DNA of 35,246 bases. Source: Betaproteobacteria bacterium (lineage in GTDB: Bacteria > Pseudomonadota > Gammaproteobacteria > Burkholderiales > JAHFQX01). Within the stretch, counting starts at the first letter, position 1; each line of letters starts with the position of its first letter. The position numbers were made by a program, and so were the translations under genes. Below the pieces are notes generated by a model that saw only the letters and a list, made by a program, of their open reading frames with translations, searched no databases and was not told the origin of the DNA. This document shows positions 1 through 8,612 of this stretch, piece after piece. Location: the NCBI GenBank assembly GCA_023259135.1, contig JAHFQX010000003.1:1-35246 (forward strand). Direction: 5' to 3'.

Positions 1-682
1 TCCGGAATTCGGCGAGCGCGTCGCGGCGGAGTTGGCCCGCGGCAGCGGGCTGCCGTTCCGGAGCGCCGCCAACAAATTCGCGGCGCTGGCCGCCCATGAC
101 GCGCTGCTGAACGCCCACGGCGCCCTCAAAACCCTGGCCGCGGCGCTCATGAAAATCGCCAACGACATTCGCTGGCTGGCCTCGGGACCGCGCTCCGGAC
201 TGGGGGAGATCGGCATTCCGGAGAACGAGCCGGGCAGCTCCATCATGCCCGGCAAGGTCAATCCGACCCAGTGCGAGGCGCTGACCATGCTGTGCGCTCA
301 AGTCTTCGGCAACGACGTCGCCATCAACATCGGCGGGGCTTCGGGAAACCTCGAGCTGAACGTGTTCAAGCCCCTCATCGCCCATAATTTCCTGCAAAGC
401 GTGCGGCTGCTCGCCGACGGCATGGCGAGCTTCGAGAAATACTGCGTGCGCGGCATCGAGCCCCGGCGGCAGCGCATCGCGGAACTGATGCAACGCTCCC
501 TGATGCTGGTCACCGCCCTCACCCCCCACATCGGCTACGATCGAGCCGCCGAAATCGCCAAGCGGGCCCACCGGGACGGCAGTACCCTGAAAGAAGCGGC
601 ATTGGCGCTGGGCTACGTCACGGCAGAGGAATTCGACCAGTGGGTGCAACCGGAAAGAATGGTGGGCCCGCAGGCGCCGTAA
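1..682 (+). CDS. fumC: Class II fumarate hydratase, C-terminal part
   Basis: Fumarase C interconverts fumarate and malate in the cytosolic citric acid cycle. The frame is open from the left edge (first full codon at base 2), so the N-terminal half lies outside the window; about 226 residues are visible. The fumarase/aspartase signature [13 protein letters not shown] is intact and is followed by the family's [14 protein letters not shown] and NLELNVFKP segments; the C-terminal small domain ([20 protein letters not shown]) is also typical. It is convergent with glmS, only 15 bp separating the two stops. Argininosuccinate lyase and aspartase share the signature, but the C-terminal domain fits FumC best. 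Confidence 0.93.
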   Translation, partial: PEFGERVAAELARGSGLPFRSAANKFAALAAHDALLNAHGALKTLAAALMKIANDIRWLASGPRSGLGEIGIPENEPGSSIMPGKVNPTQCEALTMLCAQVFGNDVAINIGGASGNLELNVFKPLIAHNFLQSVRLLADGMASFEKYCVRGIEPRRQRIAELMQRSLMLVTALTPHIGYDRAAEIAKRAHRDGSTLKEAALALGYVTAEEFDQWVQPERMVGPQAP

Positions 683-697
683 GCGTCCCGGCGCCGA

Positions 698-2551
698 TCA
701 TTCCACGGTCACGCTCTTGGCCAGGTTGCGGGGCTTGTCGACGTCGGTGCCCTTGGCCAGGGCGGCGTGGTAGGCCAGCAGTTGCAGGGGCACCACGTGA
801 AGGATGGGGCTCAAGGCTCCGGCGTGGCCGGTCAGCTTGATGACATGGATGCCGTCGGCCTCGTGGAGGTGGCTGTCGGCGTCGGCGAACACATAGAGCT
901 CGCCGCCCCGGGCGCGGACTTCCTGAAGATTGGATTTGAGTTTCTCCAATAACGCATCGTTGGGAGCCACCGCCACCACCGGCATGTCCCGATCCACCAG
1001 CGCCAGCGGCCCGTGCTTGAGCTCGCCGGCGGGATAAGCCTCGGCGTGGATATAGGAAATTTCCTTGAGCTTCAGCGCCCCTTCCATGGCGATGGGATAG
1101 TGGATGCCGCGCCCCAGGAACAGCGCATGGCGCTTGCCGGCGAAACGACTGGCCCATTGAGCAATGGCGGGTTCCTGGGCGAGCACATGAGAAAGCGCCA
1201 TGGGCAAATGCCGCAACGCCACGATGTGCTCCCGCTCCGCCCGCGCGTCGAGCCGGCTCCGCAGCTTGGCCAGCACCAGGGTCAGCAGGAACAACGCCGC
1301 CAACTGGGTGGTGAAGGCCTTGGTGGAGGCCACGCCGATCTCGGGTCCGGCGCGGGTCAGGAACTTCAAATCGGCTTGCCGCACCAGGGCGCTCTCCGCC
1401 ACGTTGCACAGCGCCAAGGTGGCGCGGTGCCCCAAGGCCTTGGCATGCTGCAACGCCGCCAGGGTGTCGGCGGTCTCGCCGGATTGGGAAATGGCCACCA
1501 CCAGCGCGTCGGGATTGGGAACGCTATGCCGGTAGCGGTATTCGCTGGCGATCTCCACGGTGCAGGGAATGCCGGCGATGGCCTCGATCCAATGGCGGGC
1601 CACCATGCCGGCGTGGTAGCTGGTGCCGCAGGCCAGCACGGTGACGGCGCCGACCCGGCCCAAGACCTCGACCGCCCCCACGCCGAACAACTCCGGAGCG
1701 ATGGAAGACGCGCCGGTGACCATCTCCAGGGTGGCGGCCACCGCGCCGGGTTGTTCAAAAATTTCCTTTTGCATGAAATGTCGATAGGGCCCCAGCTCCA
1801 CCGCGTCGGCGCTGAGCTGGCTTTCGTGCACCGGACGCTGGGCGGCCTGGCCCGCGGCATCGACGATGCGGTAGCCGTCCAAGGTCAATTCCGCCACGTC
1901 GCCTTCTTCCAGATACACCATGCGCCGGGTGACTTGCAGCAGCGCCGAAGCGTCCGACGCGGCGAATTGCTCGCCGTCGCCCAGGCCCAGCAGCAGCGGG
2001 GCGCCCTGGCGGGCCACTACCAGGCGCTCGGGGGCCTCGGCCCAGATCACCGCGATGGCGTAGGCGCCTTGCAGTTCAGCCACGGCGCGGCGGGTGGCCG
2101 TCAATAGGTCGCCGGCGTCCTTTAGGTGGAAATCCACCAGATGGGCGATGACTTCGGTATCGGTGTCGGAGCTAAAGACGTAGCCGAGTTGTTGCAGCCG
2201 GCTCCGCATGGACTCGTGGTTTTCGATGATACCGTTATGCACCAGGGCCACCCCCTTGCCGCTGACATGGGGATGGGCGTTGCCTTCGGTGGGGGCGCCG
2301 TGGGTGGCCCAGCGGGTGTGAGCGATGCCAATGGGGCCTTGGATGCCGTCGGCCTTGACCTGTTCCTCCAGGGCCGCCACCCGGCCGACGCTGCGCAGTC
2401 GCTGCAAACCCGCCTTGAGCGGAGCCGCGGGGTCGCCGTTCAACACCGCCAGCCCGGCGGAGTCATAGCCTCGGTATTCCAGCCGCTTCAAGCCTTCCAG
2501 CAAAACGGGAACCACATCGCGCCGGGCCACGGCGCCGACAATGCCGCACAT
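698..2551 (-). CDS. glmS: Glutamine--fructose-6-phosphate aminotransferase (isomerizing)
   Basis: GlmS makes glucosamine-6-phosphate from fructose-6-phosphate and glutamine, the entry step to UDP-GlcNAc for peptidoglycan and LPS. The protein has 617 residues, close to the usual 610. It begins MCGIVGAV, so Cys2, the glutaminase nucleophile, is free after Met removal. The N-terminal class II amidotransferase domain ([16 protein letters not shown]) is followed by two SIS sugar-isomerase domains ([17 protein letters not shown]) and the conserved C-terminal end KSVTVE. It lies 14 bp after glmU, and a GAAAGGA ribosome site overlaps the end of glmU, so the two are almost certainly co-transcribed. 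Confidence 0.97.
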   Translation of the reverse strand: MCGIVGAVARRDVVPVLLEGLKRLEYRGYDSAGLAVLNGDPAAPLKAGLQRLRSVGRVAALEEQVKADGIQGPIGIAHTRWATHGAPTEGNAHPHVSGKGVALVHNGIIENHESMRSRLQQLGYVFSSDTDTEVIAHLVDFHLKDAGDLLTATRRAVAELQGAYAIAVIWAEAPERLVVARQGAPLLLGLGDGEQFAASDASALLQVTRRMVYLEEGDVAELTLDGYRIVDAAGQAAQRPVHESQLSADAVELGPYRHFMQKEIFEQPGAVAATLEMVTGASSIAPELFGVGAVEVLGRVGAVTVLACGTSYHAGMVARHWIEAIAGIPCTVEIASEYRYRHSVPNPDALVVAISQSGETADTLAALQHAKALGHRATLALCNVAESALVRQADLKFLTRAGPEIGVASTKAFTTQLAALFLLTLVLAKLRSRLDARAEREHIVALRHLPMALSHVLAQEPAIAQWASRFAGKRHALFLGRGIHYPIAMEGALKLKEISYIHAEAYPAGELKHGPLALVDRDMPVVAVAPNDALLEKLKSNLQEVRARGGELYVFADADSHLHEADGIHVIKLTGHAGALSPILHVVPLQLLAYHAALAKGTDVDKPRNLAKSVTVE

Positions 2552-2565
2552 GAAAATTCCTTTCG

Positions 2566-3945
2566 CTACTTTTCGTTGGGGTCGGACTTACGGGGTCGCC
2601 GCCAGCCGCTCACCGTGACTTGCTTGGCCCGCGACACGGTCAGCGCGTCCGGCGGCGCATCCTTGGTGAGGGTGGTGCCGGCTCCCAGAGTGGCGCCCCG
2701 CCCCACTGTCACCGGCGCCACCAATTGAGTGTCGGAGCCGATAAAGGCGTCGTCCTCGATGACGGTGCGGTGCTTGTGGGCGCCGTCGTAATTGCAGGTG
2801 ATGGTGCCGGCGCCGATGTTGACCCGGCGGCCCACCGTGGCGTCTCCCACGTAGGCCAGGTGATTGGCCTTGGAGCCCTCGGCCAGCCGGCTGTTTTTCA
2901 CTTCCACGAAATTGCCGATATGCACGTCCCGCCCCAGTGCCGTACCGGGGCGGATGCGGGCGTAGGGGCCGATGCGACAGTCGGCGCCGATCTGGGCGTC
3001 TTCTAGATGGCTGAACGGAAACACGCGTGTATTGGCGGCCACCTCCACATCACGCAACACGCAGTTGGCCCCGACTGCCACGCCGTCTCCCAGGGTCACC
3101 CGGCCTTCGAACACGCAGTTGACGTCGATGAATACATCCCGGCCGCAACGCAGCTCGCCCCGCACATCGAGGCGGGCCGGGTCGGCCAGGCTCACTCCCT
3201 GATCCATCAGCCGCCGGGCGGCGCGGGCCTGGTAATGGCGTTCCAGCACGGCCAATTGCGATTGGCTGTTGACCCCCAGCACCTCCCAGGCCTCGGCGGC
3301 CTCCACCCCCGCCACGGCCACGCCGTCGGCGATGGCCAGGGCCACCACGTCGGTCAGGTAATACTCCCGCTGAGCATTGGCGTCGGTCACGCGCTCCAGC
3401 CACGCCGCCAAGCGGCGGGTGGGGGCAGCCAGGATGCCGGTGTTGACTTCGGTGATGGCCCGCTGTTCGGCGGAGGCATCCTTCTCCTCGACGATGGCCC
3501 GAATCTCACCCGCATCGTCCCGCGCGATCCGGCCGTAACCGGAAGGGTCCGCAAGCCGCGCGGTGAGGATCGCCAAGCCGTCGCGGCCCGCCTGCGCCAC
3601 TTGCCGCAGAGTTTCGGTCCGTACCAGAGGCACGTCGCCGTAAAGCACCAGGGTGATTCCTTCCGGGTCCAGATGGGGAAGGGCCTGCCGGACCGCGTGG
3701 CCGGTGCCCAACTGGGGTTCCTGCTTGGCGAAACCAAGATCGGGGGCCGCCAGCGCCTCGGGCACCTGTTCGCCACCGTGGCCGTAGACCACGCAAATCT
3801 TGGCGGCGCCCAAGCTCCGGGCCGTATCGACGACATGGGACAACATCGGCCGGCCGGCCAGACGGTGCAGCACCTTGGGGCGCTCGGAACGCATCCGGGT
3901 GCCTTGGCCGGCGGCGAGAATGGCAATGTTCAAGGACAGGGTCAT
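2566..3945 (-). CDS. glmU: Bifunctional UDP-GlcNAc pyrophosphorylase / GlcN-1-P acetyltransferase
   Basis: GlmU acetylates glucosamine-1-phosphate and then joins it to UMP, giving UDP-GlcNAc. The ATG at 3945 gives 459 residues (E. coli GlmU has 456) and places the nucleotidyltransferase signature [18 protein letters not shown] at residues 10-27. The open frame runs 101 codons further upstream, but that part does not resemble the family. The N-terminal half is the uridylyltransferase domain (YGDVPLV, NTGI, YYLTD); the C-terminal half is a left-handed beta-helix with hexapeptide repeats ([33 protein letters not shown]). It is the first gene of the glmU-glmS operon. The functional link is direct: GlmS supplies the amino sugar that leads to GlmU's substrate. 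Confidence 0.96.
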   Translation of the reverse strand: MTLSLNIAILAAGQGTRMRSERPKVLHRLAGRPMLSHVVDTARSLGAAKICVVYGHGGEQVPEALAAPDLGFAKQEPQLGTGHAVRQALPHLDPEGITLVLYGDVPLVRTETLRQVAQAGRDGLAILTARLADPSGYGRIARDDAGEIRAIVEEKDASAEQRAITEVNTGILAAPTRRLAAWLERVTDANAQREYYLTDVVALAIADGVAVAGVEAAEAWEVLGVNSQSQLAVLERHYQARAARRLMDQGVSLADPARLDVRGELRCGRDVFIDVNCVFEGRVTLGDGVAVGANCVLRDVEVAANTRVFPFSHLEDAQIGADCRIGPYARIRPGTALGRDVHIGNFVEVKNSRLAEGSKANHLAYVGDATVGRRVNIGAGTITCNYDGAHKHRTVIEDDAFIGSDTQLVAPVTVGRGATLGAGTTLTKDAPPDALTVSRAKQVTVSGWRRPRKSDPNEK

Positions 3946-4005
3946 GGCATAAGATTTCAGCGCTCGTTCTGCGGGGCGCCCGAAAAAGCGTTTGGCCGGA
4001 TACTC

Positions 4006-4011
4006 ATTATG
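4006..4011 (-). promoter_or_regulatory. Possible -10 element for glmU-glmS
   Basis: On the minus strand CATAAT (5 of 6 matches to TATAAT) lies about 60 bp upstream of the glmU start. No good -35 hexamer stands 16-18 bp further up; a TTGTGC is present but only 14 bp away. The call rests on the -10 match and the location alone. Confidence 0.25.
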
Positions 4012-4112
4012 CCCCAACCGCTCGGGCACAATACACGAGCATTTCGTTTGGATTTGGCATAAACTGGCGGAGCTATCGAGGATTATCAAAGCAAGTAACA
4101 CAGGAGAAATAG

Positions 4113-4251
4113 GCTTTTCGCCCTGTCGAAAGGCAACAGCCGTGCCCCGACCGTTCATGCGTCGGCACGCTAGCATGAACGGGCCGGTGGTGTCACGCAG
4201 TTGAGCAATCCTCAATAGGTCATTGTAGCCGCGCCGTGTAAGCAACACGGC
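4113..4251 (+). promoter_or_regulatory. Hairpin-rich 5' leader of the chemosensory operon
   Basis: The 338-bp gap between glmU and the first cheW has no convincing gene. Its right half holds a series of inverted repeats. Hairpin 1: GCTTTTCG 4113-4120 with CGAAAGGC 4127-4134 (one G-U). Stem A: CGTGCC..GAC 4141-4151 with GTCGGCACG 4161-4169. Stem B: CCGTTCATGC 4151-4160 with GCATGAACGG 4173-4182, a perfect 10-bp match whose 5' arm is exactly the loop of stem A, so A and B either exclude each other or form a pseudoknot. Hairpin 3: TTGAG 4201-4205 with CTCAA 4211-4215. Hairpin 4: GCCGTGT 4233-4239 with ACACGGC 4245-4251. None has a U-run, so these are not simple terminators. A purine-rich ribosome site follows at 4272-4280. 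I could not match it to a known riboswitch. Stem B might instead be a DNA operator. Confidence 0.5.
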
Positions 4252-4283
4252 CGAAACCCCGCAGAGCCTATGGAGGGGGAATT

Positions 4284-4742
4284 TTGGTTTCCTTTAACCA
4301 TTTGCTTGTTTTTGCGCTGGATGACGTCCGCTATGCGCTGCTGCTGGCCAGCGTCGAGCGGGTGGTTCGCGCCGTGGAAATCACGCCCCTCCCGGACGCT
4401 CCGGACATTATCCTGGGGGTGATTAACGTCCAAGGTCGAATAGTGCCGGTGGCCGACATCCGCAAGCGCTTTCGGCTGCCCGCGCGGGGAATCGCCCTCA
4501 GCGACCAAATCGTCATCGCCCATATCCCCAGTCGCCCCTTCGCGCTCGTGGCGGATACGGTTTACGGCATTGTGGAATGCCCCGAGCGGGAGATCATCGC
4601 CTCGGAGCGGATTCTCCCCGGCCTGGAATATGTGGAGGGCATCGTAAAAATCGACAGTGGCATGATTCTCATCCACGATCTGGACAAGTTCCTCGCCCTG
4701 GATGAAGAAAAATCCCTGGAACAGGTAATGAAAAATGCCTGA
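4284..4742 (+). CDS. CheW-like coupling protein (WspB position)
   Basis: This 152-residue single-domain CheW protein should bridge the chemoreceptor and the histidine kinase in a cytoplasmic signalling array. CheW features are visible: [32 protein letters not shown], then [19 protein letters not shown]. No ATG exists in frame near the N-terminus; the TTG at 4284 is chosen because a GGAGGGGG ribosome site lies about 4-10 bp before it. The ATG at 4270 is in another frame. The gene opens the operon and its stop overlaps the next start by 8 bp, a sign of coupled translation. In gene order it matches wspB. The rare TTG start and structured leader suggest that expression may be limited at translation, which is inference. 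Confidence 0.88.
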   Translation: MVSFNHLLVFALDDVRYALLLASVERVVRAVEITPLPDAPDIILGVINVQGRIVPVADIRKRFRLPARGIALSDQIVIAHIPSRPFALVADTVYGIVECPEREIIASERILPGLEYVEGIVKIDSGMILIHDLDKFLALDEEKSLEQVMKNA

Positions 4743-6159
4743 GGCCAATGCCCGAATGGTTCTGCAAGATTCGCTTTTGTCCCGCCTGAGCGAGGCTCTT
4801 GCCGCCCAGATGGGCCTGCACTTTCCGAAAGAGCGCTGGCGCGATCTGGAGCGCGGGATTGCCGCCGCCGCCCGCGACTTCCATCTCCCGGATGCGGAAG
4901 CGTGCGCGCGCTGGCTCCTATCCGCGGCGCCGGCGCGAGATCAGATCGAGGTTCTCGCCAGCCACCTGACCGTGGGGGAAACCTATTTCTTCCGCGAGCC
5001 GCGGAGCTTCGAGATCCTTGAGCAGCAGATCCTGCCGGAACTCATCCGTTCCCGCCGCGATGGGGAACGGCGCCTGCGGATCTGGAGCGCCGGCTGCGCA
5101 ACGGGCGAGGAGCCCTATTCCATCGCCATGCTCCTCGACCGGCTGATCCCCGATCCCGGGGAATGGAACGTCACCCTTCTGGCGACCGACATCAACCCGC
5201 GTTTCCTCGGAAAGGCGGCGGAGGGCGCGTACGGCGCATGGTCGTTCCGCGGCACGCCGGACTGGATCCGGGAGCGGTATTTCAAGACGCGGCGGGATGG
5301 GCGCTTCGAGCTGGACCCGCGCATCAGAAAGCGCGTGACGTTTTCCTATCTCAATCTCGCCGAAGACGCCTATCCGTCGCTCGCCGGGAACACCAACGCG
5401 ATGGACGTGATTCTGTGCCGCAACGTGCTGATGTATTTCGCCGCGGAGCGCGCCGCGAAGGTCGCCGACGGCCTGCACCGCTGCCTTCTCGACGGCGGGT
5501 GGCTGATCGTCGGTCCGGCAGAAACTTCCCATACGCTGTTTTCCCGGTTCGCCACCGTCAATTTCCCCGGCGTGGTTCTGTATCGCAAGACGGCGCATGC
5601 CGGACCGCGGCCGGTCTTCGGGCAGCGGGTTTTGCCGCGCCAGGAGCCGTCGCCGCAGGCAGGCGTTGCGTCGCCGGAGCCCCTCGTCCAGAACCTCCCC
5701 ATCCCGCGGGAGCCGCCGCGCGAGACGATCCGCGCGGAGGAGCCGGGATTGGACGGCAGGGCGCGGAGTTGCGCCAACGAAGGCCGGCTCGCGGAGGCGG
5801 CTAAGTGGTGCGAGCAGGCGATCGCCGCCGACAAGCTGAACCCGGCGCGCCATTATCTTCTCGCCAACATCCGGCGCGAGCAGGGGCAAAACGACGCGGC
5901 GGCGCAATCGCTCCAGCACGCGCTCTACCTCGATCCGGATTTCGTGCTCGCGCATTTCGCGCTGGGCAATCTTCGCCTGTCGCAAGGCCGGCGCCGGGAG
6001 GCGGAGCGGCATTTCGAAAATGCGCAGGCGCTGCTGCGCTCGCGCCCGCAGGACGAGATCCTCCCGGAAGCGGAGGGGCTGACCGCCGGCCGGCTCGGCG
6101 AGATCATCGCCTCTGTGCGCTCGATCCTGCCGCGCGCGAATAAGGAGCAGCCGGCATGA
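4735..6159 (+). CDS. CheR-type MCP methyltransferase with C-terminal TPR repeats (WspC-like)
   Basis: This 474-residue protein should methylate glutamates on the partner receptor using S-adenosylmethionine, setting the adaptation level. The CheR N-terminal helical region ends in HLTVGETYFFRE; the SAM-binding motif WSAGCATGEEPYSIAM starts at residue 117; LLATDIN and DVILCRNVLMYF complete the methyltransferase core, ending about residue 285. A proline-rich linker leads to two or more TPR units (about residues 335-450; ARHYLLANIRREQGQND, AHFALGNLRLSQGR). CheR with TPR repeats is the architecture of WspC. The receptor lacks a C-terminal CheR-docking pentapeptide, which fits a TPR-based docking mode. 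The gene overlaps cheW upstream by 8 bp and the next gene by 4 bp (ATGA). Confidence 0.92.
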   Translation: MPEANARMVLQDSLLSRLSEALAAQMGLHFPKERWRDLERGIAAAARDFHLPDAEACARWLLSAAPARDQIEVLASHLTVGETYFFREPRSFEILEQQILPELIRSRRDGERRLRIWSAGCATGEEPYSIAMLLDRLIPDPGEWNVTLLATDINPRFLGKAAEGAYGAWSFRGTPDWIRERYFKTRRDGRFELDPRIRKRVTFSYLNLAEDAYPSLAGNTNAMDVILCRNVLMYFAAERAAKVADGLHRCLLDGGWLIVGPAETSHTLFSRFATVNFPGVVLYRKTAHAGPRPVFGQRVLPRQEPSPQAGVASPEPLVQNLPIPREPPRETIRAEEPGLDGRARSCANEGRLAEAAKWCEQAIAADKLNPARHYLLANIRREQGQNDAAAQSLQHALYLDPDFVLAHFALGNLRLSQGRRREAERHFENAQALLRSRPQDEILPEAEGLTAGRLGEIIASVRSILPRANKEQPA

Positions 6160-6782
6160 ACGCCAACGAGTCAAGCTCGCGCGCGGCCGTGGATTGGCGC
6201 GAGGTCGAGCGGCGCATGGAGGCCGCCCGCGCCGCCGTCGAGCGCGTCTGGGCGCCGGCTCCCGAGGAAAGCAAACGCATCCTCAAGGCAAGGGCCCGGG
6301 CGCTCGCCCGGCAGCCCGAGCAGGCGGAGGCCGCCGGCGAGTACCTCGAAGTCGTCGAGTTCGTCCTGGCCTACGAGAACTACGCCGTCGAGACCCGTTA
6401 CGTGCGCGAGGTGTATCCGCTGGAAAACCTGACGCCGCTGCCGTCCACGCCGGCCTTCGTGCTGGGCGTCGTCAACCTGCGCGGCGAGATCCTCTCGGTC
6501 CTCGACCTCAAGAAATTCTTCGAGCTGCCGGAGAGGGGACTCACTGATCTCAACAAGGTCATCGTCCTGGAATCCGGCGGCATGCTCTTCGGCATCCTCG
6601 CCGACGCCGTCGTGGGCGTGCGCCACGTTGCGGCGGCCGGAATCCAGCCGTCGCTGCCCACGCTCACCGGCGTGCGCGAGGCGTATCTCAAGGGCGTGAG
6701 CGCGGAGCGCACGGTGATCCTCGACGCGGGAAAGCTCCTGGCGGACGAAAAAATCATCGTCCGGGAACGGGTGGAAGGATAG
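6156..6782 (+). CDS. CheW-like coupling protein with N-terminal extension (WspD-like)
   Basis: A second CheW protein of 208 residues. The CheW domain occupies roughly residues 65-205 (VEFVLAYENYAVETRYVREV, FVLGVVNLRGEILSVLDLKKFF, VIVLESGGMLFGILADAVVGV). It is preceded by about 60 residues of charged helix with ERVWAPAPEESKRILKARARALA, the extension expected in WspD and in CheW proteins paired with CheR-TPR. Its ATG overlaps the cheR stop as ATGA. Two different CheW proteins on either side of a CheR-TPR gene is the Wsp order, which suggests that this array uses both in one complex. Residues that distinguish its receptor and kinase contacts cannot be judged without a structure. Confidence 0.9.
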   Translation: MNANESSSRAAVDWREVERRMEAARAAVERVWAPAPEESKRILKARARALARQPEQAEAAGEYLEVVEFVLAYENYAVETRYVREVYPLENLTPLPSTPAFVLGVVNLRGEILSVLDLKKFFELPERGLTDLNKVIVLESGGMLFGILADAVVGVRHVAAAGIQPSLPTLTGVREAYLKGVSAERTVILDAGKLLADEKIIVRERVEG

Positions 6783-6820
6783 GGAATCACTGAGCGAATT
6801 CGGCGGAACGGAGAACGGCC

Positions 6821-8458
6821 ATGAAATGGTTCCTCGATTTGACCACGCGCGGCAAGCTGTTCGCCGCTTTTGGGCTGATGATCGCCCTCCTGGCGACAAC
6901 GATCGCGAGCGCTTACCTCGGGATCGCGGCGATCCGGGAGTCGCAAAAAAACCTCTACGAGAAAGACTTCGCCAATGCCCTGGATCTGATGACCCTTCGC
7001 GCCGAGCAGAACGGAGTGCGGGCCGCGTTGCTCAGCATGATGGCGGTTACGCGGCAGTCCGAGCGGGATATCTGGCGTCAGGAGGTCAATCAGCGCAGCC
7101 AGGAAATCGCCGAAACCATGCAACGATTGCTGGAGCGCAACCGTAATGAACCGCGACTCTCCGCCCGGATCGAAGAGCTGAAGACGGTGGGCCGGGCGTT
7201 CGCGCAGACGCGCGATGCCGAAGTTATCCCGCTGATCCATGCGGGCAAGACGGAGGAAGCCAGGACGCTGGTGCTCGGCATCCAGGAAGAACGCTACGGC
7301 AAGATGCGCGCCATCGCCCAGGATCTGGGCGAGACGGCGGTGGAACGGGCCCGCGCCGCCGTGGAGGAATCCGAATTAAAGACGGCGCAAACGATGTTCC
7401 TATTCATCGCCCTCGGCATCGTGGCCGTGCTGCTGGCGGTGGCGCTGGTGCTGCTGCTTTCCCGGATCATCGCCGCGCCGCTCAGGACGATCTCCGGCAT
7501 CGCCGGACAAGTGGCCGCGGGCGATCTCACCGTGAACGCTCCGCAGGACGATCGCGCCGACGAGGTGGGCGATCTTGCGCGTGCGTTCCGCGCGATGATC
7601 GAGAATCTGCGGCGCACGACGCGCGAGATCAACGAGAGCGTCGGCGTGCTCGCCTCTTCGTCCTCCGAGATCCTCGCCACCACCACGCAGGTGGCTTCGG
7701 GGGCGGCGGAGACGGCGACCGCGGTAAGCGAGACCACCGCCACGGTGGAGGAAGTGAAGCAGACGGCGCAGGTCTCGAGCCAGAAGGCGAAATACGTGTC
7801 CGAGAGCGCGCAGAAGGCGGCACAGGTCTCGCACTCGGGCAAAAAGGCGGTCGAGGACGCGACCCAGGGCATGCACCGCATCCAGGAGCAGATGGAGGCG
7901 ATCGCCGGGAGCATCGTGCGGCTCTCCGAGCAGAGCCAGGCGATCGGGGAGATCATCGCCACCGTCAACGACCTGGCGGAGCAATCTAACCTCCTGGCGG
8001 TCAACGCCGCGATCGAGGCGGCGCGGGCGGGCGAGCAGGGCAAGGGCTTCGCGGTGGTGGCGCAGGAGGTAAAAAGCCTCGCCGAGCAGTCCAGGCAGGC
8101 GACCGCTCAGGTGCGCGCGATCCTCACCGACATCCAGAAAGCGACCAGCACCGCAGTGCTCGCCACCGAGCAGGGAACCAAGGCGGTGGAGGCCGGAGTG
8201 AAGCAGTCGGCCGAGGCGGGCGAATCCATCCGGCTGCTCGCCGAAGGCATCGCGGAGGCGGCGCAGGCGGCGACCCAGATCGCCGCTTCCAGCCAGCAGC
8301 AGATGGCGGGCATGGACCAGGTGGCCCTCGCCATGGAGAACATCAAGCAGGCCAGCAGCCAGAACGTCGCCGGCACCCAACAGGCGGAGGCCGCAGCGCA
8401 GCAACTGCACGAGTTGGGACAGAAACTGAGCGCCCTGATCGGGGGCAAGGCCGCCTGA
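6821..8458 (+). CDS. Transmembrane methyl-accepting chemoreceptor (WspA position)
   Basis: A 545-residue inner-membrane receptor. TM1 spans about residues 11-34 and TM2 about 191-214, enclosing a roughly 155-residue periplasmic four-helix-bundle type sensor, helical and without recognisable ligand motifs. A HAMP domain follows (about 215-268; [20 protein letters not shown]), then the MCP coiled coil. The signalling hairpin tip is canonical ([30 protein letters not shown]; about residues 387-425). The C-terminus ([10 protein letters not shown]) lacks the NWETF-like pentapeptide for CheR docking. GAGAACGG lies just before the ATG. In Wsp the receptor gene comes first in the operon; here it is fourth. 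The stimulus is unknown; surface contact is the Wsp precedent. Confidence 0.94.
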   Translation: MKWFLDLTTRGKLFAAFGLMIALLATTIASAYLGIAAIRESQKNLYEKDFANALDLMTLRAEQNGVRAALLSMMAVTRQSERDIWRQEVNQRSQEIAETMQRLLERNRNEPRLSARIEELKTVGRAFAQTRDAEVIPLIHAGKTEEARTLVLGIQEERYGKMRAIAQDLGETAVERARAAVEESELKTAQTMFLFIALGIVAVLLAVALVLLLSRIIAAPLRTISGIAGQVAAGDLTVNAPQDDRADEVGDLARAFRAMIENLRRTTREINESVGVLASSSSEILATTTQVASGAAETATAVSETTATVEEVKQTAQVSSQKAKYVSESAQKAAQVSHSGKKAVEDATQGMHRIQEQMEAIAGSIVRLSEQSQAIGEIIATVNDLAEQSNLLAVNAAIEAARAGEQGKGFAVVAQEVKSLAEQSRQATAQVRAILTDIQKATSTAVLATEQGTKAVEAGVKQSAEAGESIRLLAEGIAEAAQAATQIAASSQQQMAGMDQVALAMENIKQASSQNVAGTQQAEAAAQQLHELGQKLSALIGGKAA

Positions 8459-8467
8459 GCCGGGGTG

Positions 8468-8568
8468 CTGTAGGGCGGGCTATGCCCGCCGGATCAAGCC
8501 TGCCCTGAGCCCTTCGATAAACTCAGGACAGGCTTGTCGAAGGGATGTCGGGCGCAGCCCGACCTACG
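8468..8568. repeat. REP/BIME-like nested palindromic repeat
   Basis: The 154-bp gap between mcp and cheA is almost entirely nested inverted repeats. Left unit: GGCGGGC-TAT-GCCCGCC at 8474-8490. Right unit: GTCGGGC-GCA-GCCCGAC at 8547-8563. An outer GTAGG (8470-8474) pairs with CCTAC (8563-8567). Between them an AAGCCTG..CCTGAG arm (8496-8509) pairs with 8522-8535 (13 of 14), and the loop CCCTTCGA (8510-8517) is complementary to TCGAAGGG (8537-8544). Two REP-like units facing each other around a core is a BIME layout. Sequences of this look are common intergenic repeats in GC-rich proteobacteria. It lies inside an otherwise tight operon and may fold in the mRNA and change the mcp to cheA ratio. 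Confidence 0.8.
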
Positions 8569-8612
8569 GATGGTTTTACCTTTGAAATGGAAATGGAATA
8601 ACTCGAAGAACC

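Noticed and set aside
698-2551. glmS ribozyme
   Set aside because: That element is found upstream of glmS mainly in Gram-positive bacteria; here glmS begins 14 bp after glmU, leaving no room.
4049-4080. Sigma-54 promoter before the chemosensory operon
   Set aside because: A TTGGCATAAACTGGC string recalls the class, but the GG and GC doublets do not have the required spacing.
4100-4283. c-di-GMP class I (GEMM) riboswitch before the chemosensory operon
   Set aside because: The CACGCA...GCAAACC and GGGACGCAAAGCC core segments of that class are not present on either strand. The region is reported only as an unassigned structured leader.
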